DNA of 64,000 nt from Saururus chinensis (lineage: Eukaryota > Streptophyta > Magnoliopsida > Piperales > Saururaceae), in the NCBI GenBank assembly GCA_035235625.1, contig CP141140.1, forward strand, positions 59,601,152 through 59,665,151, written 5' to 3'. Every line of letters begins with the position of its first letter. Position 1 is the first letter of the stretch. The translations under genes were made by a program, and so were the position numbers. Below the pieces are notes generated by a model. It ran no database searches. It worked only from the letters and a program-made list of their open reading frames with translations, and was not told the DNA's origin. This document shows positions 12,540 to 23,245 of the stretch, in pieces.

Positions 12540-14406
12540 ATCTTCCCTCCTTAAAGAAATTTCGTCCTCGAAATTGAACTTGCAAATCGTCAAATAGCTC
12601 AGGATATTTCTTTATCATATCACTTTCTAATTCCCATGTGGCTTCTTCTAAAGAATGGTGTTGCCATAAAACTTTGACTAATGGAATCCTTTTTGTTCTC
12701 AAGATTTGTTCTTTTCGATCCAAAATTTTGACAAGTTTTTCTTCAAATGTCAAATCTAGTTCCAGGGTGATCATTGTCTGATCTCGGACATGAGAAGGGT
12801 CTTGTACATACTTGCGAAACATGGATACATGAAACACATTATGTACCCTATCCAACTACGGGGGCAATGCCAATTTGTAAGGTACTAACCCTATTTTATC
12901 AAGAATTTCAAATGGTCCTACAAATCGAGGACTTAATTTTCCTTTCATACCAAATCTCATGACTCCTCAAGTTGGTGATACCTTTAGCAGCACATGATCA
13001 CCTATGCAGAAGTTGAGGTCTTTTCTTCTTTGATTGGAATAGCTCTTTTGACGACTCTGAGGTGTCTCTAATCGATTCCGTATGAATTTTACCTTATCCA
13101 CATATTATTGTAAGAGTTCTGATTTTACTAATTTTCCTTCCCCAACTTCATTCCAACAAGTTGGGGATCGACAGGGTCATCCGTAAAGAGCTTCATGTGG
13201 TGTCATACCAATACTGGAATGATAACTATTATTATAGGACTATTCAATTAATGACAAGTGTTCATCCTAGTTACCTTTCCAATCTATGGCACATGCCCAT
13301 AACATGTCTTCTAATGTCTGAATAGTTTGTTTAGACCGACCATCGGTTTGTGGATGAAATGTTATACTAAATCTGAGACTTGTTCCCAATTCTTCTTGAA
13401 GTCTCAGCCAAAAATGTGAAGTGAACCGACTATCTTGATCTGAAATGATCGATAAGGGTATGCCATGCTGACTCACAATTTCCTTTATATACATTTTGGT
13501 TAGAACATTTAATGTCTGAGACTTCTTTAAAGGGAGAAAATGAACACTCTTAGTAAGTCTATCCACTATGACCCAAATGGAATCATGACCAGCTAATGTC
13601 TTGGGTAAGCCTAAAACAAAATCCATTGAAATGTGTTCCCATTTCTATTCTAGAATTTCAATCGGTTGAAGAGTACCTAATGGTTTCTAACATTCTGCTT
13701 TCACTTGCTAACAAGTCAGGCATTTAGAAACAAATTCTTCGATGTCCCTTTTCATCCCTTTCCACCAAAAATTTCTTTTGAAATCTTGGTACTTTTTGTT
13801 CCTTCTGGGTGGATAGTGTATTAAGACCTATGAGCTTCATGCAACAGTTCTTGTTTTAATTCAAGTACTGCAGGAACTACTAACCGTTCTTTAAATCTTA
13901 TTCCATCATTAGAACTTCTATTAAAGTCATACTTATTTAAGAGAGTTTGTACTTCTACATCCTCTTTTTGCGCCTCCAAAATGCGCTTAATCAATTCCGA
14001 TTTTATTTTTAGATTAGCTATAACTCCTTTCTTGTATCCTGATTGTAATTAAGGTTGTAAATCTATTACCTCTTCCATCAATTTCCATTCTTTAATCAAC
14101 ATTTGAGCTGCCATCCTTGTGGCCTTCCTACTCAAGGCATCGACCACTACATTAGCTTTTCCTAGGTGATATTAAATAGAGAAGTCATAATCATTTAAGT
14201 ATTCAATCCACCGTCTTTGCCTTAAATTTAAATCCCTTTGAGAGGAAATGTACTTCAAACTTTGATGATATGTAAAAACTTCAAATTTCTCTTCATATAA
14301 ATAATGTCTCCAAAGTTTTAAGGCAAAGACCACTGCTGCTAATTCAAGGTCATGAATGGGGTAATTATCTTCATGCTTCTTTAATTGTCATGAAACATAG
14401 GCTATT
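12540..14406 (-). pseudogene. Gypsy pol 3' part: RNase H, integrase and chromodomain-like tail
   Basis: In element order: RNase H end ([20 protein letters not shown] near 14380-14320), the integrase zinc-binding region (13.9-13.7 kb, decayed), and the integrase core at 13626-13267. The core has IVDRLTKSVHFLPL and SDQDSRFTS, two of the three acidic catalytic residues. The third, expected in a GQSER context, reads GRSKQT, so Glu is Lys. The tail at 12855-12535 reads HNVFHVSMFRKYV and then ILDRKEQILRTKRIPLVKVL and EEATWELE, a chromodomain-like end typical of chromoviruses. Stops between segments make it non-functional. Confidence 0.85.
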
Positions 14407-17400
14407 TGTCACGCCCCGGCGATGCCCGACCCGAGCTGAACCCGGTCCAGGGACCGTCAAGCGCGCGGGGGCGACGAAGTGAAAATTGAGAAATGATCTA
14501 GCGGAAGACTTAATCCCTAACCACGGGTGATTAACAGAAACACGGAGTGCGCACAATCCTTTGAGCAAGAGTAAATAAAAAAGGGAGAAAATGTGTTGCT
14601 TATCACAAAGTAAACAACAATCTCAAACCCACAAGCTTAGTTTAAGTAAAGCCCACACCGGCTCAAAATAAGTCATAATCATCACAACTGTAGTATATGA
14701 CATAAACCCAAAACAAGAACCCTACACAAAGGTTCTAACATAAAGCATGAAACAAACGAAAGTAAGTCACACAACGATCTCCATGATCATACCCAAGCTA
14801 TCTCTGACCTTTCCTCAAAGAGGCAATCCTGTCCGTCTGCGTGTCGCACCACGCAGCCCCAAATCAAAACACAAAAAAAAGGGGTGAGTTTAACAAACTC
14901 AGCAATGGTTTTAATATCACTAACAACATCGAAAATACGATAGCATGACGATATAATCTTTCAAATCAACGATGTACAAGGTGTATCATTTTCTGATCAC
15001 ATATTCACATCACTTAAAAACTGCATCATAATGCATAATTCAACCTGCATGGATGTATCTCTAACATACATACTCCCACATGCATAGTATCAAATCAAAC
15101 TACATGGATGTATCTCAAACATACATATTCCCACATGCATTATTTCACAATTCAACCTGCATGGATGTATCTCTAACATACATATTCCACATGTATAATA
15201 TCAAAATCATCATGCATGGATGTATCTCTAACATACATATTCCACATGCATTATATCAAATCAACCTGCATGGATGTATCTCTAACATACATATTCCACA
15301 TGCATAATATCAAAATCAACATGCTTGGATGTATCTCTAACATACATATTCCACATGCATTATATCAAATCAACCTAAATGGATGTATCTCTAACATACA
15401 TATTCCACATGCATAATATCAAAATCAACATGCATGGATGTATCTCTAACATACATATTCCCACATGCATAATATCATCAAAATCTGCATGGATGTATCT
15501 CTAATATACATATTCCCACATGCATAATATCATCAAAATCTGCATGGATGTATCTCTAACATACATATTCCCACATGCATAATACCATCACAACCTCCAT
15601 CATGGAGTAATCACACATAAATGTCACACAGACGGGAGCATAGACAAGGCCACGAAGGCGTGTCATGGTCCAAAATTCTACACAAGAATTCAAGAAAGAT
15701 CAGGGTTGTCAATCCCTAATACTGCTCGCCCTAGACGATCCTGGCCAAGGATGTCCCATTCTCACACAGAGAATCTAGAGCAGGGGTGTTCGCCTAGGGA
15801 CATCTCCTGCGGAGGGAAGAGCCCGAGTTCTCACACAGAGAACCCTAGAACACGTGGTAGCGGGGTGCACACAGCATACCACACTGGATTCTCAGGGTCC
15901 AGATGACACACATAATAATATTCTCACATATCCGCAAGACAAGTACACAACTCGTCCCCACATCATTCCATTTAACAAGACTCAACCCGGGGAGTGCACT
16001 CGTTCCACAGAGGAACTTCAAATCGTTCCACACAGGGACTTCAAATCGTTCCACACAGGAACTTCAAATCAAAATATGTCCTTTCGGACCAATCAACTTG
16101 CGATTAATCCACGACTGATAAACACGGCACACAATTCCATCACATTGCATCCAATCGGTCAAATTCGATTAATCACGATGAAGCCTCAATTGAAAATCCA
16201 TTTTCATGATGCGTGCAGCATGGTACATGCGTGGGCAAAGCATACATGAATTATAATCCATGATAAGTGCTCTCACCAGCCCCTAATGCATCATTCATAA
16301 CCACAATATTAAGCTTCCACATCATCATTTAACCCCACATGTGTGTGTGTGCATCTAGTAGAAGTATTTCACATAATACATGCCGTCATGCTTGAAATTT
16401 AAACTCACTACCACACTACACATGTGAATTTCCATCTAAACATGAATTCCAGCGGAAATCATAGGAGAAGAATCGTTGAAATCATAGCTAGATTCAAAAC
16501 TCAACCATAAAGGCTAAACACATATAACATCACTCATTTTATCATTGAGTCATGGCATTCACCAACATTCACACACCATTAGCCACAATCTATCATAACA
16601 AATCAGTCCAATAATGATTGTAGTCCTACTGAAAATATGCTTAACCAAAGGGAAACAACCATTCATAATTTCGAGATAAAGATTCCAACATCATGCCACA
16701 AAGCATAAGTCATTCCACCATCTCTAAGCATATATCTCAACTCCATAAACTCAATAGCATGCATTTCCAGTAGCCTAACATAGCTTAAAACACTCCACAT
16801 TCATATAAAATTGGCAAGCTAAAGTGGAATCATCAAAATAGACATCATATGCACAACATGCAATTTCCTGTGTAGCCGATTGATCGCCCTTCAGGCCGTT
16901 CGATCGGTTACACGTAAAATTTTAAAATTTACAGTTCAGCCGATCGATCGCCCTGCAGGGCCGATCGATCGCCAACACGGTAGAACAGTCATCTTCTTCC
17001 TTTCGCAAATTCAAACCGAAACACCATAGATAACACTTCAAATCCACATCTAACACCCTAATCATCATCAAAAGTCCTCCTTGACTTCCAGAATATCAAA
17101 CCAAACCATAATAATGCAAAACCCTAAGAAATCGGGATTAAATAATTCCATTTTCTAATCTTACCATTAACACACTAAATCAAGCAAACCATTTCAAAAT
17201 AAGCCAAAAATAGAGAGTTTTACCATGGATAAACAGAGATTTTGAAGACCCATTACCTCAGCACTTGATTAAGCTCGGATTGAAGAGTCACCCTTCTTGA
17301 AATCCTTGAAAACACAATGAGTTTGAATTAAACTCTAATAGAAATCGATTTACCCAAGGAATCCCTAATTAAATCTTAGATCTAGGGCTTGTTGGTAGTA

Positions 17401-18073
17401 AAAATCGAATTTTGAATGTTAGGGTTTGTAGTAAAACACAAATCAGTAGCTTTTGATGGTCAAAAACGAATTGAATCAAGGGAGAAATGGTAGATTTGGA
17501 AGAAATTAAGAGAAAAGCCATAGATTAGTGCTTAATTAGAGCAAGCTTACCTTAATCGGCTTCTAATTTGGGCCTAAGTGGGGATTAGGCCAGCCCTCCT
17601 TCCTTAGCCTATTCCCAAAAATGAAAATGGCTCTAGTTTGCCCTTTTATAGTAAGGGTTGGGGTAGGCATAGGTATGTTTTGGGGTGTAAATATGAAAAG
17701 TAGGCTAAAAGTGGGTATTTTGCAAATTTAAGCATAAATTAAGCCTAATAAAATTCTAAAAATTTTTGTATGACCTTAAGTATATGTCTAGGTTTATTTT
17801 ATCCAAAAATAAAATTTTTGACGGTGGGGCCCACAGGGGTCCCGCCAAAGCCCTAATTTTTGAGAAAATAGTAAAAATTCCAAAAAATCTCAAAAATTCA
17901 CATTTGGTTTAAAATCACTTAAAACCACTAATATTGAAGTTAATTTTGGTTAAAACCATCACAACCACTATTTATTTTACGAAATCACCGAATAAGATCA
18001 GAAAACACGTAAATCTCACGATAACCAATAATTAAAGAAAACCAAAACCGGTTTAAAGATGAGGGTCCTTACA
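14407..18073 (-). mobile_element. Solo LTR (3.67 kb) inserted in the gypsy RNase H gene
   Basis: Left TGTCACGCCCC and right GGTCCTTACA are flanked by CTATT (14402-14406 and 18074-18078). Removing it rejoins RNase H: KKVI from the right with AYVS from the left. It is the same family as 6422-23240, in opposite orientation. No gag or pol lies inside. Shared LTR landmarks are the hairpin TGAGTTT-AAC-AAACTCA at 14885-14901, a tandem array at 15.05-15.59 kb and GATCGATCG palindromes near 16935-16970. Short open frames inside are not recognised as genes. Confidence 0.85.
15045..15592. repeat. Tandem array, about 10 units of 53-59 bp
   Basis: The core CATGGATGTATCTCTAACAT followed by ACATATTCCACATGCATAAT recurs ten times, with small differences between units (C/A and one extra C). 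Several frames stay open across it and produce repetitive peptides (MDVSLTYIFH); these are an artefact of unit length. Confidence 0.9.
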
Positions 18074-18078
18074 CTATT

Positions 18079-18835
18079 ACTTTTTTATTTTGCATCAAAA
18101 CACATCTAAGACCCATTCTTGAGGCATCACTATAAATTACAAACCCTCCACTACCAGTTGGTAAGGATAAAACTGGGGTGGTCATTAATTATTGTTTCAA
18201 CTCCTGAAATGCCTTCTCACATTCCTCATTCCATAAAAATTTCACTCCTTTTCTGGTTAGCTTTGTTAAAGGTAAAGCTATGCTTGAGAAGCCTCGTATA
18301 AACCTTCGATAGTAACCAGCAAGTCCTAAGAAACTTCTAATTTAGCATATGGTTTTAGGTCCTTCCCATTTCAAAATTGCTTCGATCTTGGCAGGATCTA
18401 TTGATATACCAATGTTAGAAATGACATGACCCAAGAACACAACTTTGTCCAACCAAAACTCACACTTACTTAATTTAGCATATAGATGATGGTCTCTCAG
18501 AGTTTGAAGAACTATTTGTAAGTGTGCTTGATGTTTTTCAGAAGTGGAAGAATAGACTAATATGTCATCAACAAAAGGATTAGAGCTCCCCAAGGTGAGA
18601 CACTCGGTCTAATGAATCCTTTATTTTATAATCCCTGTAATTGATTTTTTAATTCTTTTAGTTCTGCAGGAGTCATTCTATAGGGTGCCTTAGAGATATG
18701 TTCTGTATCTAGTATTAAATCAATATTAAAATCTATCTCTCTCTTTGGTGGTACCCCAGGAAGATCATCAGGAAATATATCTAGAAAATCCCTTATAACT
18801 TGAATATCCTCTATCTTGGGAGATGATGATTCTTC
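18079..18835 (-). pseudogene. Gypsy reverse transcriptase with internal deletion
   Basis: Element order: the RT N-terminal phrases MTPAELKELKNQLQGL and [11 protein letters not shown] near 18680-18600, then directly [10 protein letters not shown] (the catalytic YVDD-type box) at about 18575, [20 protein letters not shown], and the tether/RNase H start LAGYYRRFI, GGFVIYSDASRMGL. In related elements more than 100 residues separate SPWGA from FVDD; here they adjoin and the frame shifts at 18590-18600. The fingers and part of the palm are therefore gone. Confidence 0.85.
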
Positions 18836-19300
18836 TCAGATTACACTTGCAAGATATGCTTGACATCCCCTAGATATTAAGTGTTGTGCCTTCACAGAAG
18901 AAATGATGCATGCTCTTGAAGGTTCTTTGTTTCCATGAAAGGTAAATTTTTCCTCTCCTTGATTATTGAATGTGACTTTCTTTTTCTTATAGTCCACTAA
19001 TGCTTCATTATCAGCTAACCAATCCATTCCTAAGATGACATCGTAGTCGGTCATACTTAAGAGTATTAAGTTAGCCTTCCATGTTTGGTTTTCTAAGGTC
19101 ATGGACACATCTTGCATAAAGTTTTGAGCTATAAAAGTTTTTCCTACAGGAGTTGACACTTCTAGGATGTATCATAGTTCTATAACTGGATAATCCATAC
19201 TTAAAGCAAAGTCATAGGATATGAAAGAATACATCGATCCTGGATCTATTAAAACTTTAGCAACTTTATCCAAAATTAGAAGTGTACCTTGTATAACTCC
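18836..19300 (-). pseudogene. Gypsy aspartic protease region
   Basis: Contains VAKVLIDPGSMYSFIS (active-site DPG in place of D-S/T-G, a variant common in plant gypsy elements) near 19270-19225 and DYDVILGMDWLADNEALVDY at about 19050-18990, the C-terminal protease signature. A stop (TGA-type break at VIELW) lies between the halves. It processes Gag-Pol in active relatives. Confidence 0.8.
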
Positions 19301-20383
19301 TGCGGAAGTTTGAGCTTCTTTTGCAGTAATAGCATACACTCGCCCCTGAGCCTTTGGTTTCTACTCCTGCTTGATTTCTTCCTTGATCTTCTTTTTAGGG
19401 CATTCATTGATCTTGTGCCTAGGGTCTCCACATGTGAAGCATCGTCTTTCAACAAGGTAACAAATCCCTGCCGAATGAAATCGGTTGCATTTGGAGCACT
19501 TCTCTAACTTCTTCTCTTTTTGGGTTTAGGGCGGTGGTCCAGAGGTTCTTTGAAATTTTTTATTATTGAACTGGTTAGGGGTTGTCATTTTTCTTTTCTG
19601 ATCTTCCATCCTGCTCCCTTGTCCATGGTCTTTTTTCTCAACTAGGAATTCATGATATTCTTGCTCTAGCAGTGAAGCCAATTCCACATCTTTAGCCAAA
19701 GTAGTAGGTGGAAATCCTACTATTCGACTACAAAGCCCATTATTCAAACCTCTAACAAAATTTTGGGCTTTTTTTAACTCAGTGAAGCATATTTCAGGAG
19801 CGAAACATTGTAGCTAAACAAATTTGTTTTTATACTGAAAGACAGTCATATTACCTTGTTGAAGATACAAAAATTCCTTTTCTTTCTTCTCCTGAACATG
19901 AGGAGGAAAATACTTGTCGTACAATACGGTTCTAAATTCTTCCCACTTGATATTTCCTCTGTTTGGGAAGTAGTTACGTTCAGCTGAGGGCCACCAAAAA
20001 GCCGCCTCTCATGTCATAGCGAAAGTGGCTACATCTACTTTCCTATCTTCAGGGACTTTCAATGCTTTAAAAATTCTTTCAACTTCAAACATTCATTTCT
20101 TAGCAGCTTCTAGTCCATTTTCTCCAAAAAATTACGGAGTGATTTTCTTAAACCGCTCAAGCAAATTTTCCTTCTCACTATGACTGCTTTTAGTCAATTC
20201 TCTAGAATTATTTAAGTGGGTAGGGCTAGGTTGGAATCCTTAAGTCTGTAAATGTTGAGTTATTCTTTGAATCATCTAGTCAAGAAAATTATCCATGTGA
20301 TTTTCAGGTGTTGCTGCATTCTGAGCAGCATTCTCGACTTGGGCAGAATTGTTAGATAATTGTATTTCTTTATCAGAAGACAT
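19301..20383 (-). pseudogene. Gypsy gag with zinc knuckle, degenerate
   Basis: ATG at 20383 (MSSDKEIQLSNNSAQVE). The retrotransposon gag domain spans about 20.16-19.73 kb (VERIFKALKVPEDRKVDVA, IKWEEFRTVLYDKYFPPHV). After the linker (LASLLEQEYHEFLVEKKDHG) a CCHC-type knuckle reads CFTCGDPRHKINECP near 19435-19395. At least six in-frame stops and one shift. The inverted fragment at 10872-11396 derives from this region or a sister element. Confidence 0.85.
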
Positions 20384-20803
20384 TTCGAGTTAGCAGATTG
20401 TGATAACCTTAAATTCACAAAAAAAAATTTGTAAACTAAAAGTATATTTATAACAACTTTTATGCTTACATGACACAAAAGAAGTGTATAAAATACACTT
20501 GTCAAGCCAAAAGACTCTATTTACATCAAATAGCAAAAGTGTATCGACTACACTTGACAATTGTAAACAAAACCAAACACAACCATACATTTGACAACTG
20601 TAAAAAAAACAAGCACAACCACACACATTCAGATGTTTAAGGAAAATTATTTCTATATGGGCACTGGAAGAAGTAGTGTTTGTCCTTCTCACATATAGGG
20701 CATAGTTCAAGCAGTGGTTATGTGTACCATGGGCATTGACAGAAGTAATGCCCTCTCTACTCACACAATATATAGATTTTTGGCAATTGGTCTATGTACC
20801 ATA

Positions 20804-21383
20804 CTATGCCTTTCCCCTATCTCCCCATCGTGCACTCTCAGCTTCCGCCGTTTCTTCTACTTCTAGGAGTAAGAGATTCAGATCAACGTCTCTCATAGGG
20901 TTATGTATCCCTTCACCCATAATGACATTTTCCCTCACAACTTTCTCTTCTTGGACTTCCATCATCTCCTATCCGCCCACATTTTCTATTATCTCTCCCT
21001 CCTTTGGAACATTAATTAGCATGTCGTTCCAACTTCCAAAAGTACTAATCATCCATTGGATTTACCTCCAATGGTTCCTCCTCCACCGGATCCTCCTCCA
21101 ATGGTTCCTCCTCTACTGGATCCTCCTTCGACGGGTCTTCCTCCACTGGTTCATCTTCAACTGAGTCTTCTTCTTCACTGTCCTCAATCTCAATAGTTAA
21201 GTCATAAATGTTTATTACAATATCTACCTCATCTACCGAGAGAGGAGTGTCAGGAATATTGACTACCTCCTGGGCATCGTCGCTATTCTAAGGAAGGGTG
21301 GTAGTAATTTCTAAATTGTTTGAGGATTCTGCCATATTGTGCTTCTTTTTGGCTTTTCTTAGTGGTGGTTTCCGGGCTGACAT
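20804..21383 (-). pseudogene. Unrecognised acidic ORF between 5' LTR and gag
   Basis: Same strand as gag and pol. From ATG at 21383 the frame reads MSARKPPLRKAKKKHNMAES (basic), one TAG, then an acidic stretch with near-repeats EEDPSKEDPVEEEPLEEDPV, stopping at 21045. One frame over and without gap the text continues STFGSWNDMLINVPKEGEII, a TAG, VRENVIMGEGIHNPMRDVDL and ends at 20804. Together about 190 codons with two stops and one frameshift, so it was once a protein. I do not recognise the family. It could be an additional retroelement ORF or a captured host gene; the position between LTR and gag favours either. It is not needed for any known gypsy step. Confidence 0.5.
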
Positions 21384-21510
21384 ATGATATAAAGAGCCCA
21401 AAATAAGTTTCATTTTCGATTTTCTCATTAACTGAATTACCATTCAAAACACAAAATATTTTAAAACACAAAATAAAATATATCATTGCATCAAGCAAAC
21501 ATTGAATATA

Positions 21511-22396
21511 CATAAAACATTAAGTATACGAGCAGAGCATAGACTAGAGTTTAAGACCCCCTACCTTAGACTTGGGGTAGAAAGTTCACAGCTGTAAAGA
21601 GCTTGTATGGAAAATCTAGCTCCATCACAGCGTCCGGCACCATCAATTTAGTTAGAAAAGCCTTTTGAACGTGTCGAATCGAGTTTAAAACAACTTAGAA
21701 CGGAAGGTTAGAAGTTTTTAACTTGTGGTAGAAGTGAATAGTAAAAATGAAACTGGAGAATTTATAGGGGAGGTGGAGTTCGTGACGCATGACGCGTATC
21801 CATCATGCATTGCCCAAAGAATTTGTGTGTCATGCGATTCCGCCACGCGGAATCGTGCGTGGCATGCGGAACTCCGCGCGGTCCCGTGTAGTGCCGCAGA
21901 ACCCGACGCGTGGCCTGCGACGCGGGCCACGCTGTTCCGTGCGCCACGTGGGACACCCACACGGCGAGGTCCTACGCGTGGTGGACCGTGGCCCCGTCAC
22001 ATGCATTAGCATCGGCTAACACAATATTTGCGTCAGCCGACAATTAAATAATATAATTTTTTTCTTTTTTTTTCTAAAACTTTAAATCGCTCTAACTTTT
22101 TAACTATACATTAGAATTATATGTTCTTGGTACTGATGGACTCGTATCGACGAGCCATTCAAAACAAGACTAGTAAAAGATAGGTTTTACTGTAGTATCA
22201 TTATGGGCCCGCCTATAATGCGCGCTCCCACGATCTCTACATACGACCACCACCTCCAATTCAAATGATTCAAAAACCATTATGTTCAGTTTTTAAATTT
22301 CTACAATACCCCTTTAGGTACAACATTCAAAAGAATATTCTATTAATATATTAAAATTCTAATAGTAGAAACGTACCGAATATCTGGGTTGTCACA
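21511..22396 (-). repeat. 5' LTR remnant of the gypsy element
   Basis: Matches about 9951-10772 of the complete LTR, starting in element sense TGTGACAACCCAGAT. The last roughly 740 bp of the LTR are missing: at 21511 the sequence changes abruptly to the region holding the acidic ORF, so no primer-binding site can be placed. It contains CTCGTATCGACGAG near 22142. Confidence 0.8.
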
Positions 22397-23245
22397 ATTA
22401 TGCAGGTTTATGTGATATGAATGCATGATCTGAATTGTATGGTTAAGACACTGTTATGTGGGTTTATGGGACATGGTTATATGATCTAAAAGTATGTTAG
22501 AAATACCTCTCAGGCGGATTATGCATGCTATTATGCTTGATTTGATGATGATCATTACTTACGCAGGATGGATGCTAAGTTATGATATGATTATTTATTC
22601 CCTGATTTTGATAGGTGTGTCATATGCATGTTAGCTTTTATGTTTATGAATAAATAGGGGTTTTAGTAAGGGAATGATCAGGAAATGGTATTCCATGTTA
22701 ATTATGAATCTAGATTGCTTTATTGCTATGCCGTGAGGGTTTTCTAATTAATGTTGCTATATTTAAAACCGTATTGAGTTTTACTCACCCTACTTTATGT
22801 ATTTTTTTATTTTGGGGCTGCATGGTGCGACATGAAGTCGGGCAGGACCCTCTGTTTGAGGAATGGTTGGGGAGAGCATGAGATTAGGTGTAGATGCCCC
22901 TAGCCGTTGTTATGTTTTCTGATTACTTTGTTCTGATGATAGAACATCTTGTATGATGGATCTTATTTCAGACTTATGTTTATACTATGTTTTAGATTTG
23001 TTTGAGACCTTGTTTCAAGCTATGTGTGTTGGCTCAGGATTATAAGTACGTGGGTTTAAGACTTGTGGAGTAATTATGAATTAACGTTCTCTTTTTTTCT
23101 ACTTATTTACTCTTGCTCAAAGGTTATGTTGTGTGTACCTCCACTAGTCAATTGCCCGTAGGAGGGGCCAACTTTTCCTCTATGCTTGACCGGCCCTTGG
23201 ACTGGGTTTGGCTCCAATCTGGCAGTGCCGGGGTGTGACATCTAT

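Larger units (their letters stand above)
9207..22396 (-). mobile_element. Ty3/gypsy chromovirus-like retrotransposon, 13.2 kb with a nested LTR
   Basis: TGTGGCATCC at the left and GGTTGTCACA at the right are flanked by ATTAT (9202-9206 and 22397-22401). Read on the minus strand it holds 5' LTR remnant, an extra ORF, gag, protease, RT, RNase H, integrase, chromodomain-like tail and 3' LTR, so it is gypsy. Without the 3.67 kb LTR at 14407-18073 it is about 9.5 kb. It is defective: the 5' LTR is truncated, the RT core is deleted, and the integrase catalytic Glu is changed. An inverted gag copy and a second LTR copy sit at the 3' side. Confidence 0.85.
6422..23240 (+). mobile_element. Large gypsy-type LTR (about 3.6 kb), probably a solo LTR, split by a later element
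   Basis: Starts TGTAAGATCCC, ends GGGGTGTGACA, and is flanked by TCTAT (6417-6421 and 23241-23245). Removing the nested element at 9207-22396 leaves about 3.62 kb without gag or pol. The same family occurs reversed at 14407-18073: both share the CCCCTGTGGGCCCAC / GGGCCCACAGGGG block near the 5' end, GATCGATCG-type palindromes and a TGAGT...ACTCA hairpin near the 3' end. A single LTR between a target duplication is the normal product of LTR-LTR recombination. Direct repeats of about 80-90 bp (TCTAGGTTCCCTATGTG...) occur at 8590-8780. Confidence 0.8.

Noticed and set aside
15080..15416. Repetitive peptides (MDVSLTYIFH) as an antigen- or silk-like protein
   Set aside because: Frame openness follows from repeat-unit length; several frames give the same text.
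15045..15592. CRISPR-like regular array
   Set aside because: Units are contiguous tandem repeats without unique spacers of constant length, and lie in a plant LTR.
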